Positions 1 to 9,700 of a stretch of DNA of 64,000 bases are shown in pieces (within the stretch, counting starts at the first letter, position 1; every line of letters starts with the position of its first letter). Source of the stretch: Spongiactinospora rosea (GTDB lineage Bacteria > Actinomycetota > Actinomycetes > Streptosporangiales > Streptosporangiaceae); contig NZ_QMEY01000020.1 in NCBI RefSeq assembly GCF_003315795.1, forward strand, positions 104,960 to 168,959. Direction: 5' to 3'. Below the pieces are notes generated by a model. That model did not search any database, had not been told where the DNA came from, and saw only the letters and a program-made list of their open reading frames with translations. Made by a program: the position numbers and the translations under genes.

Positions 1-956
1 AGATCACGCTGGTGGACGCCGGAGGCCGGTCGGTCAAGACGCTGGGCGTACTCCCCGGCAAGGACGGCGAATCGGTGCGCACCACGCTGGATCTGACGGT
101 GCAGCGGGCCGCCGTCACCGCGATCCGGGAGGTGAAGAAGCCCGCCGCGATCGTCGCGGTGCGCCCGTCCACCGGCGAAATCCTCGCGGTGGTCAACAAC
201 GGCTCGTTCAACCGCGCGCTGGACGGCGCCTACGCGCCCGGCTCCACCTTCAAGGTGGTCACCGCGATCGGGCTGCTCGCGGCCGGGATCACTCCGGCCG
301 AACAGGTCACCTGCCCCGAGAACGTGACGATCGGGGGCCGCGAGTGGCGTAACTCCGAGCACGCCGACTTCGGCTCGCTGTCCTTCTCGGACGCCTTCGC
401 CTACTCCTGCAACACGACCTTCGCGCCGCTCGCGGTCGAACGCCTGGGGGCGGACAAGCTGCTGGAGGTGGCCGCGTCGGTGGGGTTCAACCAGCCGCTG
501 GACATCGGGGTCCCGGCCTCGCGGGCGAACATCCCGCCACCGGCGGACCAGGCCGACCTGGCCGCCGAGTCGTTCGGTCAAGGCAAGATCATCGCCAGCC
601 CACTGGTGATGGCCTCGGTCGCCGCCGCCGTGGCCGACGGCACCTGGCGCCCGCCCACCCTGGTCGCCGACACGGAACACAAGACCGCCCCGAGGCCATT
701 GCCCCAGGGTGTCGCCGGGCCGCTGCGGCAGATGATGCGCGCGGTGGTCACCAAGGGCACGGCCAAGGACGCCGGGCTGCCCTCGGGGACGTACGGCAAG
801 ACCGGCACCGCCGAGGTCGGCAACGCACCGGACACCAACGCCTGGTTCATCGGCTTCCGCGGCGACGTGGCCGTTTCGGTGGTCGTCGAGGGCGGCGGCG
901 GAGGCGGCAAAGTCGCAGCCCCGGTAGCCGCCCGCTTCCTCCGCGCCCTCCCCTGA
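1..956 (+). CDS. penicillin-binding protein, transpeptidase part (5' end outside window)
   Basis: The frame is already open at base 3 and ends with TGA at 954-956, so only the C-terminal 317 or so residues are present. All three active-site motifs of a D,D-transpeptidase are seen in order: STFK (bases 243-254, within APGSTFK), SCN (405-413, within YSCNTT) and KTG (798-806, within GKTGTAE). The enzyme acylates its serine with the stem-peptide D-Ala and cross-links peptidoglycan on the outer face of the membrane. The anchor and N-terminal domain lie left of the window, so class B, or the NTF2-domain MecA-like subgroup, cannot be decided. The C-terminus carries a short glycine run (GGGGGG) near residue 300. 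The next 900 bases hold no clear gene, so this is probably the last gene of its unit. Confidence 0.93.
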   Translation, partial: ITLVDAGGRSVKTLGVLPGKDGESVRTTLDLTVQRAAVTAIREVKKPAAIVAVRPSTGEILAVVNNGSFNRALDGAYAPGSTFKVVTAIGLLAAGITPAEQVTCPENVTIGGREWRNSEHADFGSLSFSDAFAYSCNTTFAPLAVERLGADKLLEVAASVGFNQPLDIGVPASRANIPPPADQADLAAESFGQGKIIASPLVMASVAAAVADGTWRPPTLVADTEHKTAPRPLPQGVAGPLRQMMRAVVTKGTAKDAGLPSGTYGKTGTAEVGNAPDTNAWFIGFRGDVAVSVVVEGGGGGGKVAAPVAARFLRALP

Positions 957-1885
957 CCCCGCCACCAGCACAAGGAGCCGCGCCCCGCAGTCCGAGTGGC
1001 CTGCACGATGCCCCGCTACGACCGCTCCCCTTCACACCACCCGGGGCGACACCATCAGCGGCCCGTTCCGACGGCCCACTATGAGGCGCCCATCCCAAGC
1101 ACCCAGCCCATAGCAGGCCACCCAGCGGCCTATTCGGGTGTAATCCCCCTAAAAGGCCAGGCCAGGGCGTTAAGCACCTGCTCAACGCGCGGCCCATAAG
1201 CGAGCCCCTTCAATTCGCGGCCGACAACGAGCTACCCGGCGGCATGTTGAGGCGCCCATCTTCGAATGCCCGGCAACAGCGGACCACCCCAGAGCCCCTT
1301 TCAGACGTACATCTCCGCAACGCCCTGGACCACGGGCCAGGCCAGGAACCCTTGAGACACCTGCCCCAACGCGCCGCCGATAGCCAACGGGCTCAACAGT
1401 CTGTTCGGCGGAGATCCCTGGACAGCAAGGCCCCGCCAGTACCCCGTCAAGGACCTACTCCAACGCGCGGCCGACGACGAGCTGTCCAGCGGCATTGTGA
1501 GCGCCCATCTCGAATACGCGGCAAGCGGGCTACCCCGGGGCCTTATAGGCGTAAATCCCGGGACCCTGGCGACACACGGCCAATCGTCGATGGGCCGGGC
1601 AGCCTGTTGACGAGCATCCCCGTGGCACCCTGGATGGCAAGCACGCGCCCGACAACCGGCCGGGCAGTGGCATGGTGGTGTCCCCATCCCGAATGAGGCG
1701 TACACCCCCCGCAACACCCTGGATGGCGAACCAGACCGCCCATTCCAGCGCGCGACCCATCGCAGACCGCCCAGCGGACTTCTGCGGGGAAACTCAGTGT
1801 GGCGTCCCTCGGCAGCAGGCCCACCACCGTCCTCCGGGGATGGAGAGACCCATGGCGCGCCACGTTGCAAGGTTTGGAGCGTGGC
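957..1885. repeat. gene-poor region of diverged direct repeats
   Basis: No frame here looks like a real gene: open frames overlap on both strands, lack good ribosome sites and match no family I recognise. Repeated blocks are visible instead. A 60-base block at 1217-1276 recurs at 1467-1526 with about 85% identity (shared core GACGAGCT / GCGGCAT / GCGCCCATC / TCGAAT). The block at 1303-1342 (GTACATCTCCGCAACGCCCT) recurs at 1695-1735. The block at 1108-1138 (CATAGCAGGCCACCCAGCGG) recurs at 1757-1787. Read on the minus strand, several copies give a similar short peptide pattern (AxQGxAxG), so the array could be a decayed tandem gene family or a non-coding repeat. Function unknown. Confidence 0.6.
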
Positions 1886-2239
1886 TCAGCGGGCGGAGAG
1901 CATCTTTTTGGGGAGTGCGGCGGGGAGGGCCGGGAGGGTGGCCGTTGTGCGGCCGGCCTTCGGGCCGAAGCCGAGTGCGCTCGCGGCCTCGTTGCGCAGC
2001 ACCATGATCAGCAGGGTGGCGACGAGGGTCGCGATCAGGACCCAGCTCACCGCGATGATGACCGTCGAGCGTCGTGGCCTGCGGGATCGGCCCTGCTCGC
2101 CGCGCCTGCGGCCGCCGCCCTCTCTGCGGCGCACGCGCTCGTTGAACGACTCAAGACGGGCGGCCAGCCGGGGATCATCGTCGACGAGGTGACGCTCGAT
2201 CTGGGCCAGCATCCGTTCCTCGTCCTGCGACCAGGCCAT
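1886..2239 (-). CDS. DUF3040 small membrane protein
   Basis: This 117-residue protein starts MAWSQDEERMLAQIE and keeps the DUF3040 signature of a short acidic helix with the DDPRLAARLESF motif (residues 18-29). A basic stretch follows, RRREGGGRRRGEQGRSRRPRR, here called from residue 37 on. One hydrophobic segment (VIIAVSWVLIATLVATLLI) lies near residue 60. The start at 2239 was chosen because GGGAGGTGCGGC stands just before the ATG. The frame can be extended upstream to 2335, but that would add an unrelated cysteine-containing leader. DUF3040 proteins are widespread in actinobacteria and have no settled function; an inner-membrane location with a basic cytoplasmic face is likely. It is divergent from the radical SAM gene, with 134 bases between the starts. 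Confidence 0.85.
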   Translation of the reverse strand: MAWSQDEERMLAQIERHLVDDDPRLAARLESFNERVRRREGGGRRRGEQGRSRRPRRSTVIIAVSWVLIATLVATLLIMVLRNEAASALGFGPKAGRTTATLPALPAALPKKMLSAR

Positions 2240-2347
2240 GCCGCACCTCCCGCATCGCAAGGCATGTGCCGATTTCTTGCCCATCATGAAGATCATTAGC
2301 CATTTCAAGAGCAGGTAATTAACGTGTCTTCGCATTTGCGATCTTGC

Positions 2348-2363
2348 TCGAACGCCTGTTCTA
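2348..2363 (+). promoter_or_regulatory. LexA-type SOS box upstream of the radical SAM gene
   Basis: The sequence TCGAAC-GCCT-GTTCTA matches the actinobacterial LexA consensus TCGAAC(N4)GTTCGA with one mismatch. It ends 10 bases before the ATG at 2374, so LexA bound here would block initiation or early elongation. From memory, the M. tuberculosis homologue Rv2578c is itself listed as a LexA-regulated gene, which makes the site more credible. Confidence 0.75.
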
Positions 2364-2373
2364 ATCAGGGAGT

Positions 2374-3426
2374 ATGCGCTGGGACAACCTGCGACTGACC
2401 GATGTCGGCGAGCCCGACACGGCCACGCCGCTCTTCGCTCGCAAAGCCGTCACGCGGACCTTCGACACCCCCGGGTTCCGTGGCGTCACCTTCTATGAGA
2501 TCCACGCGCGCTCCATCATCAACCGCGTTCCCGGCGCCTCCCGCGTCCCCTTCCAGTGGACGATCAACCCCTACCGCGGCTGCACCCACGCGTGCAATTA
2601 CTGCTTCGCCCGCAACACCCACACCTACCTGGACCTCGACGCGGGCCGTGATTTCGACTCCAAGATCGTGGTGAAGGTCAACGCGCCCGAGCTGGTCCGC
2701 AGGGAGCTGGCCGCGCCGCGCTGGCGGGGCGCGCACATCGCGATGGGCACCAACGTCGACTGTTACCAGCGCGCCGAGGGCCGCTACCGGCTGATGCGCG
2801 GCATCCTGGCCGCGCTGCGCGACGCCGCCAATCCCTTCTCGATCCTCACCAAGGGGTCGCTGATCCTGCGCGACCTCGATCTGCTGACCGAGGCCGCCGA
2901 GGTCACCGACGTGGGCACGGCCGTGTCGGCCGGGTTCATCGGCGATGACGACGCCGAGGCGGCGGCGCTGTGGCGTTCGGTCGAGCCCGGTACGCCGAGT
3001 CCCGGCAAGCGGCTGGAGGTCTGCGCGACGCTGACCGGGCACGGCCTGCCGTGCTCGGTGCTGATGGCGCCGATCCTGCCCTACCTGACCGACTCCCCCA
3101 AGGCGCTGGACTGCGCGGTACGCCGGATCGCCGCCGCGGGGGCGACCGGCATCACGCCGATCGTGCTGCACCTGCGCCCGGGGGCGCGCGAGTGGTTCAT
3201 GTCCTGGCTGGCCCGCGAGCACCCCCGCCTGGTGCCCCGCTACCTGGAGTTGTACGGCAGAGGCGCCTACGCCCCCAAGTCCTACCAGCAGCGCATCACC
3301 GATCAGGTACGCGAGCTGGCCGAGCGCCACGGCGTCGGCCGGTCCGGCCCGGCCGCGGCGCGCAGGATCCGTAGCCGGCCTCAGCCCCCCGCGGTCGAGA
3401 CGGGCGAGCAGCTCACCCTTATGTAG
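2374..3426 (+). CDS. Rv2578c-family radical SAM protein
   Basis: The 350-residue protein carries the radical SAM cluster motif as CTHACNYC (C70-X3-C74-X2-C77), directly after NPYRG, which is typical of the Rv2578c / spore-photoproduct-lyase-like branch. It would bind a 4Fe-4S cluster and cleave S-adenosylmethionine reductively to start radical chemistry. The substrate of the family is not established, but a role in DNA repair is suggested by distant likeness to photoproduct lyase and by the SOS-type box just upstream. The basic C-terminus (RRIRSRPQPP) could help nucleic-acid binding; that is inference. ATG at 2374 is the only start consistent with the position of the box. The gene is single and complete. 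Confidence 0.92.
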   Translation: MRWDNLRLTDVGEPDTATPLFARKAVTRTFDTPGFRGVTFYEIHARSIINRVPGASRVPFQWTINPYRGCTHACNYCFARNTHTYLDLDAGRDFDSKIVVKVNAPELVRRELAAPRWRGAHIAMGTNVDCYQRAEGRYRLMRGILAALRDAANPFSILTKGSLILRDLDLLTEAAEVTDVGTAVSAGFIGDDDAEAAALWRSVEPGTPSPGKRLEVCATLTGHGLPCSVLMAPILPYLTDSPKALDCAVRRIAAAGATGITPIVLHLRPGAREWFMSWLAREHPRLVPRYLELYGRGAYAPKSYQQRITDQVRELAERHGVGRSGPAAARRIRSRPQPPAVETGEQLTLM

Positions 3427-3509
3427 CACTATGTAGTGAATCGCTCACGAAGGGGTAGTACTCGCGGTGATACCCCATATGGGGATATCGCAGGACAAGA
3501 GGGGGGATC

Positions 3510-3740
3510 ATGGGGGACAGCACCCAGAAGAAGTCGATCAAGTCGTCCGCGAAGGCCAAGAAGGCCGCGCTCAAGGCGAATCGCAACGCCAAGCAGGCCA
3601 AGAAGCAGTCCAAACGCCCGGCGGCCGACACCGCCGTCGCCGCCGCTGCCGACCGCGCCATCGACCGCGTGACGGACCGCCTGCCCAACCGCACGACAGA
3701 CCGCGTGGCGGACCCCGTGATCGACGGCGCTCCCGAGTAA
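3510..3740 (+). CDS. small lysine/alanine-rich hypothetical protein
   Basis: This is a 76-residue protein with an excellent ribosome site (GAGGGGGG, ending 4 bases before the ATG). The N-terminal half is very basic and low in complexity (KKSIKSSAKAKKAALKANR), like the tail of a histone H1- or HU-like nucleoid protein. The C-terminal half repeats a DR-V/T-x-DR pattern. I recognise no domain. Binding to DNA or another polyanion is the simplest guess. It stands alone between the radical SAM gene and the convergent TetR gene. Confidence 0.6.
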   Translation: MGDSTQKKSIKSSAKAKKAALKANRNAKQAKKQSKRPAADTAVAAAADRAIDRVTDRLPNRTTDRVADPVIDGAPE

Positions 3741-3855
3741 ACCCCGCCACACCCTGCGGCGGTCGGCCGCCGCAGGGGCCACCCTCCCCCGCACGGCCCC
3801 CTCCATCGTCACCTCCGGCCCGTCGCCCACCCGCCGATCCCGCCGTCCCCTGGGT

Positions 3856-4476
3856 TCATCCGATGGGAATGCCGGAGCGCAGTTGGGCGTAGGCGAGTTC
3901 GGCCGCCTCGACCGCGGCCGGGTAGGCGTCGTCGGCCGATTCTCCGGCGATCAGGCGACGCCAGTTGTCGCCCGCCAGGACCCGCTGGACGGCGAGGATC
4001 TGGGCGGCGGCGAGCCTGGCGGGAAGCCCGGCCGGGGCGCGTCCGTCGTCGAGTTCGACGGCCAGGGCGTCCTCGTCCTCGGCCGACTGCCGCATCAGCC
4101 GGGCGGCCAGGCCCGGCGTCTGGAACACCATGCCGTGGTAGGCCAGCACCTCCGGCGTGTCGTTGAACCCGGTCACCGGATCACGCCGAGCCAGGCCGTC
4201 CAGGAAGGCGCGGCGCAGCGCGGCCAGCGGCTCCTCCCCCGGCGCGCGGCCACGGACGATCCGGGCCGCCTCCCCCTTGTGGTCGGCGATCCGGTGCAGG
4301 ACCAGGTCTTCCTTCGTCGCGAAGTACTTGAACAGCGTCGGCTTGGAGACCTCCGCCGCCGCGGCCACCTCCGCGACCGACACCTCGTCGAAGCCGCGCT
4401 CCAGGAACAGGGCGATCGCCGCCGCCGAGATGGCGTCGTGGATCCGCCGCTTCTTCAGTTCCCGCAGTCCGGTCAT
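3856..4476 (-). CDS. TetR/AcrR-family transcriptional repressor
   Basis: The 206-residue protein has a canonical TetR N-terminal helix-turn-helix at residues 10-55 (IALFLERGFDEVSVAEVA, then VSKPTLFKYFATKEDLV), followed by a helical ligand-binding domain of ordinary length. It is transcribed away from the HelD-family gene, with a 77-base gap holding a perfect palindrome. It therefore probably represses itself and the helicase gene until a small ligand releases it. The start at 4476 is preceded by AGGGTGG. The ligand cannot be read from the sequence. Confidence 0.92.
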   Translation of the reverse strand: MTGLRELKKRRIHDAISAAAIALFLERGFDEVSVAEVAAAAEVSKPTLFKYFATKEDLVLHRIADHKGEAARIVRGRAPGEEPLAALRRAFLDGLARRDPVTGFNDTPEVLAYHGMVFQTPGLAARLMRQSAEDEDALAVELDDGRAPAGLPARLAAAQILAVQRVLAGDNWRRLIAGESADDAYPAAVEAAELAYAQLRSGIPIG

Positions 4477-4514
4477 GCGGCCACCCTAGTCATGCGGCAA
4501 CCTCAACAAAGGGC

Positions 4515-4540
4515 AACTCGGTTAAACTCTTAACCGAGTT
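4515..4540. promoter_or_regulatory. operator palindrome between TetR and HelD genes
   Basis: The 11-base arms AACTCGGTTAA (4515-4525) and TTAACCGAGTT (4530-4540) are perfectly complementary around a 4-base ACTC spacer. Size, symmetry and place suit a TetR dimer site. It abuts the AAGAGGAGG ribosome site of the helicase gene, so binding would stop that transcript, and it lies 39 bases before the TetR start. Confidence 0.8.
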
Positions 4541-4553
4541 AAGAGGAGGTTGC

Positions 4554-6584
4554 ATGAACGAGCTCGACGCCGAGCGCGCCTACGTCGAACGTTGCCGGGA
4601 GGCCGTACGCCGGATGCTCGACGGCGCCCGGCACAACGTCATCGTCGGCGAGACCGTGGCCGGTGACCGCTACAGCGCCGAACGACTGGGGCATCATCTC
4701 AAGAGCCTGGCCAAGGAGCTGAGCGAGGAGCCGGACGGCCCGCCGTTCTTCGGCCGCCTGGACTACGGCGCGGACGCGGGCGACCACGCCGCACGCAAGT
4801 ACTACATCGGCAGGCGCCACCTCAGCGGCGAGACCGGCGAGCCGCCCGTGGTGATCGACTGGCGCGCGCCCGTCGCCAGGGCCTTCTACCGCGCCAGCGC
4901 CCGCGAGCCCGGCGGCGTCGCGGTGCGCCGCCGCTTCGGCTGGTCCACCGACTCGGCCGAACTGACCGGCTACGAGGACGAACGCCTCGACCGCGGCGAG
5001 GAGCGCGACGCCGCGGCCAGCCGCATCGTCACCGCCGAGATCGAGCGCCCGCGCGTGGGCCCGATGCGCGACATCGTCGCCACCATCCAGCCCGAACAGG
5101 ACGAGCTGGTCCGCGCCCCGATCTCCGGCTCGATCTGCGTCCAGGGCGCGCCCGGCACCGGCAAGACCGCCGTCGGCCTGCACCGCGCGGCCTACCTGCT
5201 GTACGCGCACCGGCAGCGGCTGCGCAACGGCGGTGTGCTGGTCCTGGGCCCGAACCAGGCGTTCCTCGGCTACATCTCCCAGGTGCTGCCCGCGCTCGGC
5301 GAGGTGGACGTCGAACAGACCACCGTCGGACGGCTGCTGCGGCACCGGGGCGAGATCCGCGCCCACGACGGCGAGGACGCGGCGGTCGTCAAGCACGACG
5401 CCCGGATGGCGAAGGTGCTGCGCCGGGCGCTGTACGCCAGGGTCGGCAAGCCGTCCGGCACCCTGGCCGTGCCCGACGGCTCCTACCGGTGGCGGATCGA
5501 CGAGTACGACCTGCGGCGCGTGGTGGACGACACCCGCCGCGAGGCGGTGCCGTACCTGGTGGGACGCGAGCGGGTGATCTCCCGGCTGGTGTCGCTGCTC
5601 CAGCAGCGGGCCGAGTCGCGGGGGCAGACGCCGAACGCCGCCTGGGTCAAGCGGATGCGCCGCTCGATCATCGGGTTCGCCGACGAGGTCTGGCCCGCCG
5701 TACGCGCCGAGGAGGTGGTCGCCGAAGTGCTCACCGACGCCGACGCGCTGGCCCGGGCGGCGGACGGCACGCTGACCCCCGGCGAGCAGAAGGCCATCTT
5801 GTGGACCCGCCCGCCGCGCGGCCACAAGAGCGCCCGCTGGTCGGAGGCCGACATCGTCCTGCTCGACGAGGTGGCCGGGCTGCTGGAACGCGAGCAGGGC
5901 TACGGGCACGTGATCGTGGACGAGGCCCAGGACCTGTCCCAGATGCAGTGCCGGGCCATCGCCAGGCGCAGCGAGCACGGCTCGATCACCGTGCTCGGCG
6001 ACCTCGCGCAGGCCACCACGCCGTGGGCGGCGCGGCGCTGGCCCGACGCGTTGACCCACCTGGGCAAGCCGGAGGCCGCCGTGATCGCCCTGACCACCGG
6101 GTTCCGCGTGCCCGCCGCCGTGGTGGCGCTGGCCAACCGGCTGCTCGCCACGCTGGACGCCGACGTGCCGCAGACCCGCTCGCTGCGTTCGGACGGCATG
6201 CTGCGCGTCCGCCGGGTGCCGGACCTCGCGGAAGCGGTCGTGGCGGCGGTGCGCGACGCGCGACGCCATGAGGGCTCCATCGGCGTGATCGCCGCCGACG
6301 TCGTACCACTGGTGGAGCGGCTGCGGGCCGAGGGCATCGAGGTCGCCACCCTGGACGGTGCGGACGGCACCGCAGGCGCGCAGGTCACCGCCGTACCCGC
6401 GACCCTGGTCAAGGGCTTCGAATACGACCACGTGATCCTCGCCGAGCCCGCCGCCGTCGCCGAGGCCGAGACCCGCGGCGGCAACCGCCTCTACGTCGCC
6501 CTCACCCGCGCGGTGTCCCGGCTGGACGTACTGCACACCCGGCCGCTCCCGGCCGCCCTGGACGACCACGGCTCCCCGATGTGA
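4554..6584 (+). CDS. HelD-family UvrD-like ATPase (RNA polymerase recycling factor type)
   Basis: The 676-residue protein begins with a helical arm rich in E, R and H, as in HelD proteins. The superfamily 1A core follows: Walker A GAPGTGKTA near residues 198-206, Walker B HVIVDEAQD near 455, TTGFRVPAAVV, TLVKGFEYDHVIL, and the terminal NRLYVALTRAVSRL motif VI. HelD proteins enter stalled RNA polymerase and release it from nucleic acid; some actinobacterial members (HelR) protect against rifamycins. The sequence shows the family but not whether it has the rifamycin-displacing loop. Length is slightly under the usual 700-750. A strong ribosome site (GAGGAGG) sets the start. The adjoining TetR gene and palindrome suggest induction by a small molecule. 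Confidence 0.88.
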   Translation: MNELDAERAYVERCREAVRRMLDGARHNVIVGETVAGDRYSAERLGHHLKSLAKELSEEPDGPPFFGRLDYGADAGDHAARKYYIGRRHLSGETGEPPVVIDWRAPVARAFYRASAREPGGVAVRRRFGWSTDSAELTGYEDERLDRGEERDAAASRIVTAEIERPRVGPMRDIVATIQPEQDELVRAPISGSICVQGAPGTGKTAVGLHRAAYLLYAHRQRLRNGGVLVLGPNQAFLGYISQVLPALGEVDVEQTTVGRLLRHRGEIRAHDGEDAAVVKHDARMAKVLRRALYARVGKPSGTLAVPDGSYRWRIDEYDLRRVVDDTRREAVPYLVGRERVISRLVSLLQQRAESRGQTPNAAWVKRMRRSIIGFADEVWPAVRAEEVVAEVLTDADALARAADGTLTPGEQKAILWTRPPRGHKSARWSEADIVLLDEVAGLLEREQGYGHVIVDEAQDLSQMQCRAIARRSEHGSITVLGDLAQATTPWAARRWPDALTHLGKPEAAVIALTTGFRVPAAVVALANRLLATLDADVPQTRSLRSDGMLRVRRVPDLAEAVVAAVRDARRHEGSIGVIAADVVPLVERLRAEGIEVATLDGADGTAGAQVTAVPATLVKGFEYDHVILAEPAAVAEAETRGGNRLYVALTRAVSRLDVLHTRPLPAALDDHGSPM

Positions 6585-6759
6585 AGGCCCCGCCCGTCGA
6601 GCGGCCCAAAACGAACGATCGGGATATACGCCCGCAAAGCCGCCCGGCGCGGGGGCGAGACCCCGGATTCCCGTCCATCTCCTCTGCGAGAACGCCACAT
6701 TCGACTGTTCGCAGGAATGCGAGGATAAGTTGGGCGATCACGCGACCGGAGAGGGATGT

Positions 6760-9700
6760 ATGCCAGCGTACGTACGGTTTCCGACGATTTTTCGTGACGC
6801 GGTGGTCTTCGCCGCGGAGGACGATCTGTGGATGGTGCCGGCCGAGGGTGGGCGGGCCTTCCGGCTGACCGCCGGAGTCGCCGAGGCCGGATATCCGAGG
6901 TTCTCCCCCGACGGCGAACGACTGGCCTTCGTCGGTCGTGAGGAGGGCCCGGAGGAGGTCTACGTGATGCCGGCCGAAGGCGGTGACGCCACCCGCATCA
7001 CGTTCCACGGATCCCGTTCGACGGTCACCGGCTGGCAGGACGACGCGATCGTCTACGCCAGCGACGCGGGCCAGCCGTTCGGGCGGCTGAAGTGGCTGCA
7101 CGCCGTGGTCCCCGGGGCGGAGGGGCCGCCGCGGCGGCTGCCGTACGGACCGGCGAACACGATCACGTACGGCCCCGGCGGCGCGACCGTGCTCGGCCGC
7201 AACACCGCCGACCCGGCCCGCTGGAAGCGCTACCGCGGCGGCACGGTCGGCGACCTGTGGATCGACCGGGCGGGCGAAGGCGAGTTCTCCAGGCTGGTCG
7301 CGCTGGCCGGCAACCTCGCCGCGCCCTGCTGGGCGGGCGATCGGATCTACTTCCTGTCCGACCACGAGGGCGTCGGCAACGTCTACTCCTGCACCCCCGC
7401 CGGCGACGACCTGCGCCGCCACACCGACCACGCCGACTATTACGCGCGCAACCTGTCCGGCGACGGCACCAGGCTGGTCTACCACGCGGGGGGGGAGCTG
7501 TACCTGCTCGACCCCGCCGAGGGCGAGTCCCGCCAGGTGGAGGTACGGCTGGGCAGCTCACGTACCCAGCGCAACCGCAGGTTCGTGTCCGCCGAGAGCT
7601 ACCTGGACAGCGCCACGCTCAGCCCCGACGGCAGCGGCCTCGCCATCACCACCCGCGGCAAGGCGTTCTCCTTCGCCAACTGGGAGGGGCCGGTCCGCCA
7701 GCACGGCGCCCCCGACGGGGTCCGCTACCGGCTGCTGAACTGGCTCAACGACGGCGAGCGGCTGATCGCGGCGGCCAGCGACGACGGCGACCGCGAGGTG
7801 CTGGTGCTGCTCACCGCCGACGGCGCGGAGCAGCCGGTACGCCTGGACGCGCTCGACACCGGCCGGGCCATCGAGCTGGAGGTCTCCCCCAAGCACGACC
7901 GGGTGGCGCTCACCAACCACCGCAACGAGCTGCTGCTGATCGACCTGACCGGCGAGGAGCCCGCGCTGACCACCATCGAGCGCAACGCCTTCGACCGGAT
8001 CGAGGACCCGGCCTGGTCGGCCGACGGGCGCTGGCTGGCCTACTCCTGCCCGGCGGGCCCGCAGACCAGCGCCATCAAGCTGTACGACACGCAAAGCGGG
8101 CAGTCGTTCGCCGCCACCCGGCCGGTGCTCTACGACACCAGCCCGTCCTTCGACCCCGAGGGGCGCTACCTCTACTTCATCGGCTACCGGGTGTTCAACC
8201 CGGTACGCGATTCGCTCCACTTCGACCTGGGGTTCCCGCTCGGCCGCCGGCCGTACGCGATCGCGCTGCGCTCCGACGTGGGCTCACCGTTCGTGCCCGA
8301 GCCGCGCCCGCTCGGCAAGGGCGACGGCGGCAAGGACGAGAACAAGGACGAGGCCAAGGACGAATCGAAGGACGAGACCAAAGAGGAGGGCAAGCCCGAC
8401 TCCCAGCCCGAGCCCGCCGAGGAGCCCGCCGAGGAGCCCGCCGAGGAGCCCGCCGAGGAGCCCGCCAAGGAGGCCGCCAAGGAGACGCTGACCATCGACA
8501 CCGAGGGCCTGGACCGCCGGATCATCGCCTTCCCCGTGCCGGAGGCCCGGTACACCCAGATCGCCGGGATCAGCGGCAAGGCGATCTTCGCCTCGTACCC
8601 CGTCGAGGGCCGCCGCGGCGACGAGTTCGCCGAGTCCACCTCCGGCACCCTGCACGTCTACGACTTCGAGAAGCAGACGAGCGAGGTCTTGACCAGGGAC
8701 CTCAGCGGTTTCCTGCTGGGCCGGGACAACACCACCCTGCTCTACCGGGCAGGCCGCCGGTTGCGCGTGGTCAAGGCCGGTGAGGAGCCCTCCGGCGGAG
8801 AGGGCGCGACCCGCTCGGCGGGCTGGATCGACCTGTCCCGCGTCAAGGTCTCGATCCGCCCCGGGGCCGAATGGCGGCAGATGTTCCGCGAGGCGTGGCG
8901 GCTGCAGCGCGAGCACTTCTGGACCGAGGACATGGCCGGGGTCGACTGGGACGGCGTCTATGACCGTTACCTGCCGCTGGTGGACCGGATCGGCACCCGC
9001 GGGGAGTTCTCCGACCTGCTGTGGGAACTGCTCGGCGAGCTGGGCACCTCACACGCCTACGAGATGGGCGGCGAGTACCGCAGCCGCCCGCACTACTGGC
9101 AGGGCAAGCTCGGCGTGGACTGGACCTACGACGACGGCGTCTACCGCATCGCCGCCATCGTGGACGGCGACCCGTGGGACGCCGAGGCCACCTCTCCGCT
9201 CAACCGCCCTGGTGTCAATCTGCGTCCGGGCGATGCCGTGCTGGCGGTCAACGGCCAGCCGGTGGGCCCCGCGGCCACCCCGGCCGAGCGGCTGGTCAAC
9301 CAGGCGGGCGAGGAGGTGCAGCTCACCGTCCGCCGCGGCGAGGAGTCTCCGCGCACGGTCACCGTCAAGGCGCTGTCGTACGAGCAGCCCGGCCGCTACC
9401 GCGACTGGGTGACCGCCAACCGGGCCCGCACCCACGAGCGCACCGGCGGGCGGATCGGCTACCTGCACATCCCGGACATGGGCGCCGAAGGGTACGCCGA
9501 GTTCCATCGCGGGTTCCTGGCCGAGTTCGACCGCGAGGGCCTGATCGTGGACGTGCGCTTCAACGGCGGCGGCAACGTCTCGGCACTACTGCTGGAGAAG
9601 CTGGCCCGCCGCCGGATCGGCTACGACTATCCGCGCTGGGGGGTGCCCGAGCCCTACCCGCGCGAGTCCCCCAGGGGCGTGCTGGTCGCCGTCACCAACG

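Noticed and set aside
1301..1870. 189-codon minus-strand frame in the repeat region
   Set aside because: It overlaps other frames of similar length on both strands, has no ribosome site, and its repeats are shared at DNA level with frame changes, which argues against a living gene.
2240..2335. N-terminal extension of the DUF3040 protein starting at 2335
   Set aside because: It would place the good GGGAGG ribosome site inside the coding region and add residues unlike the family.
4539..6698. 719-codon open frame on the strand opposite the HelD-family gene
   Set aside because: Its composition (G, H, R, V and A in runs) is what the complement of a GC-rich gene gives, it has no domain, and the sense frame has clear ATPase motifs.
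8412..8470. short tandem repeats considered as a CRISPR array
   Set aside because: The units are contiguous, 12 bases long, in frame and without spacers; they encode EPAE repeats of the protease linker.
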